A DNA stretch of 64,000 nt from Halodesulfovibrio sp. MK-HDV (GTDB lineage Bacteria; Desulfobacterota; Desulfovibrionia; Desulfovibrionales; Desulfovibrionaceae). Location: the NCBI RefSeq assembly GCF_009914765.1, contig NZ_WYDS01000021.1:1-64000 (forward strand). The letters run 5' to 3'. Under the pieces are notes generated by a model. The model was given only the letters and a program-made list of their open reading frames with translations. It did no database searches and was not told the DNA's origin. A program made the translations under genes and the position numbers. Shown here one piece after another: positions 52,459 to 60,317 of the stretch (the stretch's first letter is position 1; each line of letters begins with the position of its first letter).

Positions 52459-52560
52459 TTTGTATCGTTTAGTTATACGTAAGCAGCTTTCGCAATAAAC
52501 AATGTTCATATAGGTCGATGTGTTAGGTTGATGAATCCTAACTATTAAGTTTCCATACAA

Positions 52561-52602
52561 CAAGAGCTCAGAACTATTGGTAAGTTCTGAGCTCTTGTTT
52601 TT
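52561..52602 (+). terminator. Orphan rho-independent terminator
   Basis: CAAGAGCTCAGAACT pairs perfectly with AGTTCTGAGCTCTTG across 7 nt, followed by TTTTT on the plus strand, but no plus-strand gene precedes it. On the minus strand the T-run is weaker (TTGTTGT), where it could end the YrbL-like gene. Confidence 0.7.
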
Positions 52603-52693
52603 GTATATGGACGGAACGTTAATCGCGTTGGGTGGTTTATTGTTGTGTTTTTGTTATCAGCAAACTTTCATCCGTTAGAGAACGGCGAGTGAG

Positions 52694-53335
52694 CTATTCA
52701 ATACAGTTGAGTTTAGAAACGGTTGTCCAATCTTGAACTTGTGCTTCTCTGTAGAGGCGCTGAAAGTTACGGGTCACTTTTAAGCGTGTGAAGTACGGAA
52801 TATAAAGATTAATCTGACTACGGTAGATACGACGGTTTTTCTGAAAATCGATAAGCACCGGAGTATGGTCATCTTTCACGAGCACATTTCTGCGTGCAAC
52901 GCCGAAGTGATCAAGGGAATGTTTAAAAAACACATCACGTCTAAGTTGCTCCAATTTGCAGAAGAAAGCATCAGGAAGTGGAGTGCTCTTGTAGTGATCA
53001 AGACTTGGCGCAGTGGAACCGTCGGCAGTTATGACGCGCTCCATGACTAAACCGCGAACACCGATGGAGGTCATTTGCATACCTTCCATGCGCACAAAGT
53101 GTTTTTTGAGTGCGTCAGGCACGCAATTAATAATCTTCTGATAGTTAGCGTACTCAAATTCAAGCATGTTATCGATGCCGTATTTCTTTTTCGCTACCAG
53201 ATTAGGATCAGGTTTTTCACCTTGATATTTGCGGTGTGGTGCAAGCACTTTAACGCACATGTTAGGTGCATCTTTTACAACATAAATGTTGCTCCAACCG
53301 CCTACAGAAGAAATCAATTCGCCAAGTTCAATCAT
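52694..53335 (-). CDS. YrbL-like kinase-fold protein
   Basis: A 213-residue protein resembling the YrbL family (PhoP regulatory network, PF10707): GGWSNIYVVKDAPNMCVKVL at the start and a kinase-like catalytic segment HFGVARRNVLVKDDHTPVLI followed by DFQKNRR, where the HxxxxN and D-F-x pattern of protein kinases is kept in degenerate form. Kinase activity is unproven for the family. Upstream 53336-53637 contains only a repeat copy and a terminator. Confidence 0.75.
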   Translation of the reverse strand: MIELGELISSVGGWSNIYVVKDAPNMCVKVLAPHRKYQGEKPDPNLVAKKKYGIDNMLEFEYANYQKIINCVPDALKKHFVRMEGMQMTSIGVRGLVMERVITADGSTAPSLDHYKSTPLPDAFFCKLEQLRRDVFFKHSLDHFGVARRNVLVKDDHTPVLIDFQKNRRIYRSQINLYIPYFTRLKVTRNFQRLYREAQVQDWTTVSKLNCIE

Positions 53336-53502
53336 AAATGCTCTCTATCGTCTCTTTTATTAGTCGTAAATCAAAGTGGGGTTGTAGCCCCTTGCGAAAC
53401 TCTTAGCAAGCATCTCCTGATTCTCGTTCCTCACATCGTATAGTTAAGCAAGAGCGGGTTAATATCTAACTAATATTTCTAAATAAGTCGTTTCGCAAAA
53501 AA

Positions 53503-53571
53503 CGCAGTCGAGAGGGCGTCCCTCTCGCGGGTGCAGGGCAGAGCCCTTGCCCCTCGGAGAGTCGTCGAAGA
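53503..53571 (+). repeat. Dispersed GC-rich intergenic repeat, copy 5
   Basis: GTCGAGAGGGCGTCCCTCTC, GCGGGTGCAGGGCAGAGCCC, TTGCCCCTCGGAGAGTCGTC then GAAGAC. It matches copy 3 at 26410 almost base for base in the central part. Confidence 0.65.
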
Positions 53572-53606
53572 CAAACATGTTGGCCATTATCACAACTTAG
53601 CAGCAT

Positions 53607-53633
53607 AAAAAAAAGCCCCGCAATGCGGGGCTT
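53607..53633 (-). terminator. Rho-independent terminator of htpX
   Basis: GCCCCGC/GCGGGGC with a 3-nt loop and eight T on the minus strand, directly after the htpX stop. Confidence 0.95.
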
Positions 53634-53637
53634 GTGA

Positions 53638-54489
53638 TTACCTGTGTGCCATTTGGCGAAGTCTGCTTACGCGTTCTTCAATTGGCGGGTGTGTGCTAAA
53701 GAGTTTAGCCATGTTTGCGCCTGCAAAAGGATTAACAATAAACATGTGAGCGGTTGCCTGATTGCCATGTTGCATCGGTACGCGCTGCGAATAGGCATTA
53801 AGTTTTTCCAGTGCGGATGCAAGATAGAGCGGGTTACCAGCAAGACGTGCTCCTGTGTCATCTGCGAGATATTCGCGAGAGCGGGAGATTGCAAACTGGA
53901 TGAGGCTAGCTGCGACTGGTGCCACAAACGCAAGCAGCAGCGCTGCAAACGGATTTGAACCTTCTTCATCGTCACCACTTGCAAATCCGAAGATTGCGGC
54001 AAACTGCATGAAGTTAGCGATGCTGACGATGGCGGTTGCCATTACACCAGCAATGGACTGGATCAGGATATCGCGGTTGGTAATGTGTCCAATCTCGTGT
54101 GCCAGAACACCTTTGAGCTCTTCAGTAGAAAGAAGCTGCATGATGCCTTGAGTAACGGCTACAACACCGTGTTCAGGGTCACGACCTGTGGCAAATGCGT
54201 TTGGTGCCTGTTCGGGGATTACACAGATACGCGGCTTAGGGATACCAGCTTTATGTGCGAGTTCGTCTACGATCTGATGAAGCATAGGCGCGTCGTGCGG
54301 GCCTACTTCTTGTGCGCCGTACATACGAAGAACAATTTTATCTGAATACCAGTAGCTACCAACGTTCATGAAAAGTGCCAGAGCAAAAGCGATTATGATT
54401 CCGCCTTTACCGCCAAGTGCACCGCCCAAAACGATAATAATACCGGAGAGTAGGGCAAGTAACATCATTGTTTTTAAGTTGCTTGTCAT
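53638..54489 (-). CDS. htpX: Membrane zinc protease HtpX
   Basis: A 283-residue M48 metalloprotease. Helices at about 7-25 and 30-48, then the zinc site H131-E-I-G-H135 in LAHEIGHITNRD, two further helices, and ISRSREYLADDTGARLAGNP with the third zinc ligand Glu. It degrades misfolded membrane proteins with FtsH. The C-terminus MFIVNPFAGANMAKLFSTHP is typical. It is a single-gene transcript. Confidence 0.95.
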   Translation of the reverse strand: MTSNLKTMMLLALLSGIIIVLGGALGGKGGIIIAFALALFMNVGSYWYSDKIVLRMYGAQEVGPHDAPMLHQIVDELAHKAGIPKPRICVIPEQAPNAFATGRDPEHGVVAVTQGIMQLLSTEELKGVLAHEIGHITNRDILIQSIAGVMATAIVSIANFMQFAAIFGFASGDDEEGSNPFAALLLAFVAPVAASLIQFAISRSREYLADDTGARLAGNPLYLASALEKLNAYSQRVPMQHGNQATAHMFIVNPFAGANMAKLFSTHPPIEERVSRLRQMAHR

Positions 54490-54576
54490 TGTTCTCGAGT
54501 CTCCTTACGAAAATGATCAATGGCCTGAATGAATATGAATAAATTTCTTTATCTGGAATGTATAAGACGTGCCAGA

Positions 54577-54612
54577 AGAAAGGCAACCTTTCGAATGGAA
54601 AAGGTTGCCTAA
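54577..54612 (-). terminator. Hairpin terminator after the Fe-S protein gene
   Basis: On the minus strand AGGCAACCTT pairs with AAGGTTGCCT and is followed by TTCTTC. The weak T-run lowers confidence; it sits about 45 bp past the Fe-S gene stop. Confidence 0.65.
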
Positions 54613-54655
54613 CATACTTAAATTGTTTCTTCTCTTAATATAATAAGAGGGGGTG

Positions 54656-55639
54656 TTATTTGTTGAATATCATCATATGGAATTTGCGGATAAGCTCCGG
54701 CGTGGCATCTGAGTACCAGTGACCTGTGAGTACGGCGATTCCATAGAATATTAACAGAATGGCAAGACATCCGCCGGCAATAGTTGCGAAGGGAACCTTT
54801 TTGTTGAATGTGCGAACCGTGAGACAATCGTTGACTGGACATACGCCTACGCACTCTGCACAGCCAACACATTCTGGAGAATGCACTGCCTTGCGTTCAT
54901 CAACATGGATAGCGGCCGGACATATTTTTCTACATTTACCGCAGGATATACAGGTGCCTGCTTCTCGTGTGATTGCTGTCGGGCTGAATGTTGAACAAAT
55001 CCCAAGCAAAGCGCCGTATGGGCATAGAAATCGGCACCAGAAGTTGCGGATAAAAAGAGAGATGATGGCGAGAACTGCAATGACAATCAAAGTTGTTGCA
55101 GACGGGGCTAGGAAAAATGCCAGCATTTTGGAGTCAGCAACATAGTTGTACGGAAGGGTCAGAAAGCTGCTGATCTGGCGGGTACTCATGTTGATGACAA
55201 TGAAATAAACAAATCCGCCGAGTATAATGTATTTGGGGATAGATAGAATGCGAGCTGCTTTAACGGGCAATTCTTTTTGAAATTTTAGTTTGCGACCGAG
55301 CTGTTCTGTAAGGTTGGAAATGAGACCTACAGGACAAATGTATCCGCAGAAACTTTTCCGAAAAAGAAGCGCCATCCAGATGAAGGCAAAGAAAAGCGTT
55401 AATCCGGCAGGGTGAACCATGTCCCACTTATTGGTGAGAATAAACTGTTTTGCTGCCATGAGTGCGCTGATAGGAAGGAATGCTTCAACAGAAGGCGGCT
55501 TTGGGACGAATGCAGATGATTGTCCTGTTGCCCATATGAAATGCTGAAAGAGGCGGTAGCCAATAAAGAGACAGAAAAAGAGAAAAAGATACTGAATAAC
55601 GCGCCGTAGGATATGGGGCGTTACAATTTTTTGAGACAT
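54656..55639 (-). CDS. NapH/CcoG-like membrane protein with two 4Fe-4S clusters
   Basis: A 327-residue protein with about five helices. Two membrane-side cysteine motifs, CGYICPVG and CRFLCPYGALLG, mark the NapH/NosR/YccM family. A two-cluster ferredoxin domain follows near 230-270: CISCGKCRKICP and CVGCAECVGVCP. Such proteins pass electrons across or along the membrane to partner reductases. No partner gene is adjacent, so its pathway is unknown. A final helix (about 283-303) anchors the C-terminus. Confidence 0.88.
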   Translation of the reverse strand: MSQKIVTPHILRRVIQYLFLFFCLFIGYRLFQHFIWATGQSSAFVPKPPSVEAFLPISALMAAKQFILTNKWDMVHPAGLTLFFAFIWMALLFRKSFCGYICPVGLISNLTEQLGRKLKFQKELPVKAARILSIPKYIILGGFVYFIVINMSTRQISSFLTLPYNYVADSKMLAFFLAPSATTLIVIAVLAIISLFIRNFWCRFLCPYGALLGICSTFSPTAITREAGTCISCGKCRKICPAAIHVDERKAVHSPECVGCAECVGVCPVNDCLTVRTFNKKVPFATIAGGCLAILLIFYGIAVLTGHWYSDATPELIRKFHMMIFNK

Positions 55640-55713
55640 CGTCTACAACCTCGTCTACTTTTGGTGAAAAAAACAGTAATTCTGGGGAAAGAGTACATCT
55701 GTAATGCTTTAGT

Positions 55714-55743
55714 CATCTGTCGGTTAGCTGACAGATGTTTTTT
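55714..55743 (+). terminator. Orphan rho-independent terminator
   Basis: CATCTGTC/GACAGATG with an 8-nt loop and six T on the plus strand, about 75 bp upstream of the divergent Fe-S gene. No plus-strand gene precedes it, so it may end a short RNA. Confidence 0.6.
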
Positions 55744-55767
55744 ATATGGAGGGCTTTGGAGCCTGTG

Positions 55768-55833
55768 GTGATGCCTCCGGCGGGCAGGCTTTGCCTTGCA
55801 TCCACAAGGGACACTGTCCCCTTGACCCCGATT
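55768..55833 (-). repeat. Dispersed GC-rich intergenic repeat, copy 6
   Basis: On the minus strand: GGGGTCAAGGGGACAGTGTC, CCTTGTGGATGCAAGGCAAA and GCCTGCCCGCCGGAGGCATC. Same layout as the other copies. The rest of the 55640-56179 gap shows no gene; a small minus-strand frame at 55862-56119 has no ribosome site and is not credible. Confidence 0.6.
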
Positions 55834-56179
55834 AGGTTTGATCTTTTTACGTCGGGATAAATTAGTTGGTTGGGCTATTGAGACCCGTACTCGCCGTAAT
55901 AAAAGATTTTCCCAGTAAATTTTGAAGGCGTGTAGTAGCGACTACAACACTTAGTATTAATGCTATGTGATTGGAAAAGTTATTTTTTAACCTGTTATGT
56001 GAAATGCTATTAGCAGAGTTAGGTGGATCACTAGCAAAATATTTTCTCACACTATGCGAACTTCTGCGTGCTTGCTGTGATGCAGGCCACAAAAAAGGAC
56101 ATAAACTGCATGAGTTCATGTCCTAAAATAGACCGGTATTCCGGTCAACCAGTACCCATACGGTACGTGGTTGCGGTTA

Positions 56180-56254
56180 CTAGCTAGTTTTTTTGATGAA
56201 GTATAATGCACCAAATACTGCTACCATTCCGAGAAAAAAGAAAATAAAGTCCAT
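56180..56254 (-). CDS. 24-residue membrane miniprotein
   Basis: An ORF of 25 codons with a strong ribosome site (ACAAGGAGTGACAGA before ATG). It encodes MDFIFFFLGMVAVFGALYFI followed by KKTS: almost entirely one membrane helix with a basic cytoplasmic end. The layout resembles small subunits or modulators of respiratory oxidases and transporters, but no family is recognised. It is followed by a hairpin with GTACC/GGTAC. It lies upstream of the region between the Fe-S protein and TrpF-like genes and appears to be transcribed alone. Confidence 0.65.
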   Translation of the reverse strand: MDFIFFFLGMVAVFGALYFIKKTS

Positions 56255-56389
56255 TCTGTCACTCCTTGTCTGTTGAGCCTGCCAGCTCTTGAAATTTCTT
56301 AGCCCACGCAGGATACATACTGTAAATCAATGAGATTCACAAGAAGATAGAACCGGCAGAAGCGCTGTAATTCCTTGGGGGAGAAGCGG

Positions 56390-57094
56390 TTAGACCGTGA
56401 TTTCTGCGAACGCTTTAGCTGATTCTTCAGCGAATTTGCATACGAGAGCTTGGCTTTTCCTACCTGTAGAGTCTTCTACGCCCGTATGAGCATCAACACC
56501 TGCCGGTTTTACAAAGCGGATGGCGTCCGCAACATTTTCAGCAGTTAAGCCGCCTGCCAGAATAACAGGGTGCGGTGACTGCTGAACGAGCAGGGCAGAA
56601 ATATTCCAGTCGTGCGTTAAGCCAGTTGCACCGTCTGCTCCGGTTTTTGGATTGTGCGTGTCAGTAATATACGCATCAACATACGGGGCAGTCTCGGCAA
56701 CAGCTTGTAACAGGGCTTCTTTGTTGCTTCCATCTGCCTTTACCACCAGTGATTTGATGACGTAAAGATTTGGCGCGATGGTTGCTAACTTTTGCAACTC
56801 CTTCAGATCAATGTGACCGTGGAGCTGCACATGGGTAACGTCTAGTTCTTTGCAGAATTGGGCAATGTCTTTTGCTTGAGCCAGATATGTAATGCATACG
56901 GGAAGAATGTCTGCACGAGTTGTTTGGATGATAGCGCGAGCTTCATCCTCCGTAATGTCTTCTTTATTAACCGGTAAGCGTAAAGGCAGCCCCACACAGT
57001 GCACGCCACAATCAGCAAGCATGTGTGTTTCCTGCACGTCGTGGACTCCTGCAATCTGTATGAGGCTGTGGAATCTGGAATGTTTATTCAGCAT
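56390..57094 (-). CDS. TrpF-like TIM-barrel protein, catalytic cysteine missing
   Basis: A 234-residue protein with the phosphoribosylanthranilate isomerase fold pattern: VTHVQLHGHIDLKEL, AYITDTHNPKTGADGATGLT then HDW, and the phosphate loop ILAGGLTAENVADAIRFVKP followed by GVDAHTGVED. The usual first strand K-I-C-G has its catalytic Cys replaced: SLIQIAGVHDVQE. The Asp of the D..D-W region is kept. It is not in a trp operon but 9 bp downstream of a PHP phosphoesterase. It may have another substrate; the tryptophan role is doubtful. Confidence 0.7.
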   Translation of the reverse strand: MLNKHSRFHSLIQIAGVHDVQETHMLADCGVHCVGLPLRLPVNKEDITEDEARAIIQTTRADILPVCITYLAQAKDIAQFCKELDVTHVQLHGHIDLKELQKLATIAPNLYVIKSLVVKADGSNKEALLQAVAETAPYVDAYITDTHNPKTGADGATGLTHDWNISALLVQQSPHPVILAGGLTAENVADAIRFVKPAGVDAHTGVEDSTGRKSQALVCKFAEESAKAFAEITV

Positions 57095-57103
57095 ACGTGT
57101 CAG

Positions 57104-57925
57104 CTAAAACGGACGTGAATGCATTTTTCGATTTTTAAAATAGACACTCTCGGTGTACCCGAATTTGCGTGCGTGCTCTTCGAGTTTGTCGAAGTTGAAT
57201 GCAACAGACATGGTTGAGTGTGCGTCGGAACCAAATGTAATCGGCAATTCAAGACTGCTTGCGATACTCATGATGTTTTCGCATGGGTAAATTTCCTGAC
57301 ACAGTTTACGAATACCGGCAGAAGAAATTTCCATGGACATTCCTGCATCACGAACCGCAGTAAGTGCTTTGCGTACTAATGCCTGTGCTTTTTCTGTAGC
57401 GATCCATGTAGAGAACTGATCGCAGGAAAAAATTTTAATGATGTCCGGATGAGCAATGGTGTCAAAAATACCTGTTTCAGCCATGGTGGTCATGGTGTCG
57501 TAGTATTTCTCATAAATTGCGACCAGCTCATTTTGGTGCAGTGATTCCCAGTCAGCTTTCGCGTAATCAAATCCCCAGTTTTCCAGAAAGTGGATGCCGC
57601 AGAGAACATAGTCGAAGTTATGCTTCGCAAGTTCAGATTTAATGAACTCTTCGTTCCCTTCCATCCAATCCATCTCAATACCCAGCAGAACAGTAACTCC
57701 GTCATTATTGTCTTTCAGAGCTGTCACTTTTTCAATGTAGGTGTCCCAATGTGCTGCTAAATGCTCTCTGTATTCTCGTGGGTAGCTCATAGCGAGCGGT
57801 CGTGCAGAATGTTCAGAGAAGCCGAATACACGAATCCCTTTTTTTACGGCAGCCTCGTACATTTCTTCAGGTGTGGCTTTGCCGTGGGAGTACAACGTGT
57901 GTATGTGGGTATCAACGGAGATCAT
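57104..57925 (-). CDS. PHP-domain phosphoesterase, histidinol-phosphatase-like
   Basis: A 273-residue PHP-family metal hydrolase: DTHIHTLYSHG (metal HxH), GFSEHSARP, LLGIEMDWMEG, CGIHFLENWGFD, FDTIAHPDI and the final GSDAHSTMSVA. This is the HisK/histidinol-phosphatase branch, but related PHP proteins hydrolyse other sugar phosphates. It is upstream of the TrpF-like gene and 12 bp downstream of the ComFB gene, so the three form one transcript. Confidence 0.85.
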   Translation of the reverse strand: MISVDTHIHTLYSHGKATPEEMYEAAVKKGIRVFGFSEHSARPLAMSYPREYREHLAAHWDTYIEKVTALKDNNDGVTVLLGIEMDWMEGNEEFIKSELAKHNFDYVLCGIHFLENWGFDYAKADWESLHQNELVAIYEKYYDTMTTMAETGIFDTIAHPDIIKIFSCDQFSTWIATEKAQALVRKALTAVRDAGMSMEISSAGIRKLCQEIYPCENIMSIASSLELPITFGSDAHSTMSVAFNFDKLEEHARKFGYTESVYFKNRKMHSRPF

Positions 57926-57937
57926 AATAGTCCTAGA

Positions 57938-58222
57938 TTATTGTTTAGGGTTTTCCACAACAATGGCGAATGCTTTACGTACAGAGTCTTCAATTTCTTT
58001 GTCTCGGACTGGGTCGCGCAAAACAATTGTCCCCTGTTGTGCATAGCGTGCAGGGAGAGAATTGAGCGATAATGCATAGATGTCGAACAGGTCTTTTTCA
58101 GATGGTTTGTAGTATGGAGGGGTCTCCATAACTTGTTTCATAATCTTGATTACGCGCGTTTCATTTCTGTTGCGGATTTCAAGAAAATCTACATCGTTCA
58201 GAAGATATTTTTCGTTGGCCAT
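57938..58222 (-). CDS. ComFB-family protein
   Basis: A 94-residue protein from MANEKYLLNDVDFLEIRNRN with the late-competence ComFB pattern ETRVIKIMKQVME, then KDLFDIYALSLNSLPARYAQ. Cysteines that form a metal site in some members are absent. ComFB proteins in cyanobacteria have been described as c-di-GMP receptors; whether this one binds it is unknown. GGGGCGCAT before the ATG at 58222 favours that start over 58237. Confidence 0.75.
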   Translation of the reverse strand: MANEKYLLNDVDFLEIRNRNETRVIKIMKQVMETPPYYKPSEKDLFDIYALSLNSLPARYAQQGTIVLRDPVRDKEIEDSVRKAFAIVVENPKQ

Positions 58223-58336
58223 ATGCGCCCCTTGCATGTTTTTTCATAAAATACACAGAATGCGGGTAGCTAGCAACGAATAACACCCATTAAGCAAGTA
58301 CTAACAGTTTAGTCTTGTTGAAATAGTTGGATAAGC

Positions 58337-58372
58337 AATGAGCCCGTAGAGTTGTGACTCTGCGGGCTCATT
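58337..58372 (-). terminator. Terminator hairpin after pstA
   Basis: AATGAGCCCG, one unpaired base, AGAGT, loop TGTG, ACTCT, one unpaired base and CGGGCTCATT. A T-rich tract follows on the plus strand and a shorter one on the minus. It separates pstA from the ComFB operon. Confidence 0.75.
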
Positions 58373-58406
58373 TTATATTAAGGCTCTAGCTTGGGGACTA
58401 ATTTAG

Positions 58407-59324
58407 CTATGAAAGTTTTTTCTGCATCCGTGCGCGAAGCATAATTGCAAGAAAGTTCATGCTCAATACCAGTGCAATAAGCACAAGGGATGTGCCGTAC
58501 TGCAAAGGTCTTGTCATCTCAATATCTGTACCGGCAGTAGCGAGAACATAAATGTGGTATGGCAATGCCATGACACTGTCGAAAATAGACTGTGGCAGCA
58601 GTGGGGAGAAGAACATTGCGGCGGTGAACATAATTGCGGCAGTTTCACCGGCTGCGCGTCCGACAGAGAGGATTGCGCCAGTTAAAATACCCGGTGCGGC
58701 GACTGGGAGTACAATGCGGTAGATTGTCTGCCACTTTGTTGCACCAAGTCCTAAAGAGGCTTCACGGAATGTTGGGGATACACTTCGTAATGCTTCTTCT
58801 GAGGCTCCGATGATAAGAGGAAGAACAAGTGCTGCAAGTGTAAGCATTCCCGCGAGGAGTGAAACTCCCATCCCAAGAACTGTAACAAAGAGAGACAGGC
58901 CGAATAACCCGAACACAACAGAGGGAACACCTGCGAGATTGTTAATTGCCAGCCTGATAAGGTGAACTGTTTTGCCCGGTTTTGCATATTCATGAAGATA
59001 AATGGCAGTGGCCACACCCCACGGCAAAGCGATAAGCATTGCACCGTATGACAAAGCTATTGTCCCAAGAATACAAGGGAAAATGCCACCTTCTGTCATG
59101 GCGTTACGCGGGCTCTCGAGCAAGAACTCTAATGAGATGGCTGGCGCACCGTAATATAGTACAAAACCACAGATGATTGCTAACGCAAGTGCGTTAATGG
59201 CTACACTCATCTTGAATAAAGTGAACATACATTTTTGAATGAATTGGCGCATCGAGCGTGTTCCGGAAAAATTCGGAGTAAGCTGTGTCATGGATGTTCC
59301 TGTAGCGTCTGCTAATTGAGACAT
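58407..59324 (-). CDS. pstA: Phosphate ABC transporter permease PstA
   Basis: A 305-residue permease with six helices and the EAA coupling loop EEALRSVSPTFREASLGLGA followed by TKWQTIYRIVLP. With PstC it forms the phosphate channel. CGAGGAGAAGAGT precedes the ATG. It ends the pstS-pstC-pstA transcript; pstB (ATPase) and phoU, usually next, are absent. Confidence 0.93.
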   Translation of the reverse strand: MSQLADATGTSMTQLTPNFSGTRSMRQFIQKCMFTLFKMSVAINALALAIICGFVLYYGAPAISLEFLLESPRNAMTEGGIFPCILGTIALSYGAMLIALPWGVATAIYLHEYAKPGKTVHLIRLAINNLAGVPSVVFGLFGLSLFVTVLGMGVSLLAGMLTLAALVLPLIIGASEEALRSVSPTFREASLGLGATKWQTIYRIVLPVAAPGILTGAILSVGRAAGETAAIMFTAAMFFSPLLPQSIFDSVMALPYHIYVLATAGTDIEMTRPLQYGTSLVLIALVLSMNFLAIMLRARMQKKLS

Positions 59325-59340
59325 ACTCTTCTCCTCGTTG

Positions 59341-60234
59341 CTACAGCGTAGCCGTACCTACTTGTTTTTTCTTTTCTGCAATATAAGCTGCAAGAATATT
59401 AAACATCAGTGTGAACAAAAACAGAACCATGCCAGTTGCAAAGAGTGCATAGTAATGCTCGCTCTGGAATGGAGCTTCTGCCATTTCTGCTGCAATAGAT
59501 GCTGGCATTGGGCGTACTGGATCAAAAATGGATGAAGGCGCCATTGCAGCACCACCCGCGACCATCAGAACAACCATGGTTTCGCCGATGGAACGTGCCA
59601 TTCCGAGAATAACAGCAGTACTGATTCCCGGGAGGGATGCAGGAATGACTACACCCGAAATAGTTTGCCATTTTGTGGCGCCAAGCGCGAGGGAAGCAGC
59701 TCTTAGTTCTTCAGGAACACTAAATATGGCATCTTCTGCAATGGATGTGATTGTTGGTACTGCCATGAATGCCAGCATGACAGATGCGTTGAACAGGTTG
59801 AGCCCTGTTGCAATGCCGAACCATTCCTGAAGCAGGGGAGCAACCACAACCATACCGAAAAATCCGATAACAACAGACGGAAGCGCTTGCAGCATTTCCA
59901 CAAGGGGTTTGATGATACTGCGCATGCGCGGGGTGGCTATTTCTGCAAGATAGATCGCCGTCATCAGTCCTAAAGGAATGGCAATGCATGAAGAAAATGC
60001 TGTTACAGCGAGTGACCCCGCGATCATTGGCAAAATGCCGAAGTCCGCAGGATCGTCTGTGGGGTACCAGAATTGACCGAATAAAAAATCCGGAACAGAT
60101 ATCTGGTTAAAAATGGGCAGCCCCTCCTTAATGAGAAACACCATTATGAGGGTGAGAACGAGAATACTCGTAGAGGCAATGGCAAAGAAGCTGCCGTGGA
60201 TTGCCATTTCCTTATGTTGTCTTGAAATCCGCAT
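59341..60234 (-). CDS. pstC: Phosphate ABC transporter permease PstC
   Basis: A 297-residue permease: helix 1 at about 11-33, EAA loop EDAIFSVPEELRAASLALGA followed by TKWQTI, and SIGETMVVLMVAGGA. The start at 60234 has GGGGACATACT upstream; a frame to 60261 overlaps the stem-loop region. 16 bp before pstA. Confidence 0.93.
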   Translation of the reverse strand: MRISRQHKEMAIHGSFFAIASTSILVLTLIMVFLIKEGLPIFNQISVPDFLFGQFWYPTDDPADFGILPMIAGSLAVTAFSSCIAIPLGLMTAIYLAEIATPRMRSIIKPLVEMLQALPSVVIGFFGMVVVAPLLQEWFGIATGLNLFNASVMLAFMAVPTITSIAEDAIFSVPEELRAASLALGATKWQTISGVVIPASLPGISTAVILGMARSIGETMVVLMVAGGAAMAPSSIFDPVRPMPASIAAEMAEAPFQSEHYYALFATGMVLFLFTLMFNILAAYIAEKKKQVGTATL

Positions 60235-60264
60235 AGTATGTCCCCAATAGTGCAGATGCATGAA

Positions 60265-60297
60265 GCCTGCCTTTCCCGATGGGATGGAAAGGCAGGC
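60265..60297 (-). promoter_or_regulatory. Intergenic stem-loop between pstS and pstC
   Basis: GCCTGCCTTTCC pairs perfectly with GGAAAGGCAGGC (12 bp, 9-nt loop) with no T-run. Such hairpins protect the upstream mRNA and let a periplasmic receptor be made in excess over its permeases, which fits here. Confidence 0.65.
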
Positions 60298-60317
60298 AGA
60301 TAGGCTTGGTGGCTTTC

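Noticed and set aside
55862-56119. Minus-strand frame of 85 residues
   Set aside because: No ribosome site, Ser/Asn-rich without recognisable fold, in a gap with repeats. Probably chance.
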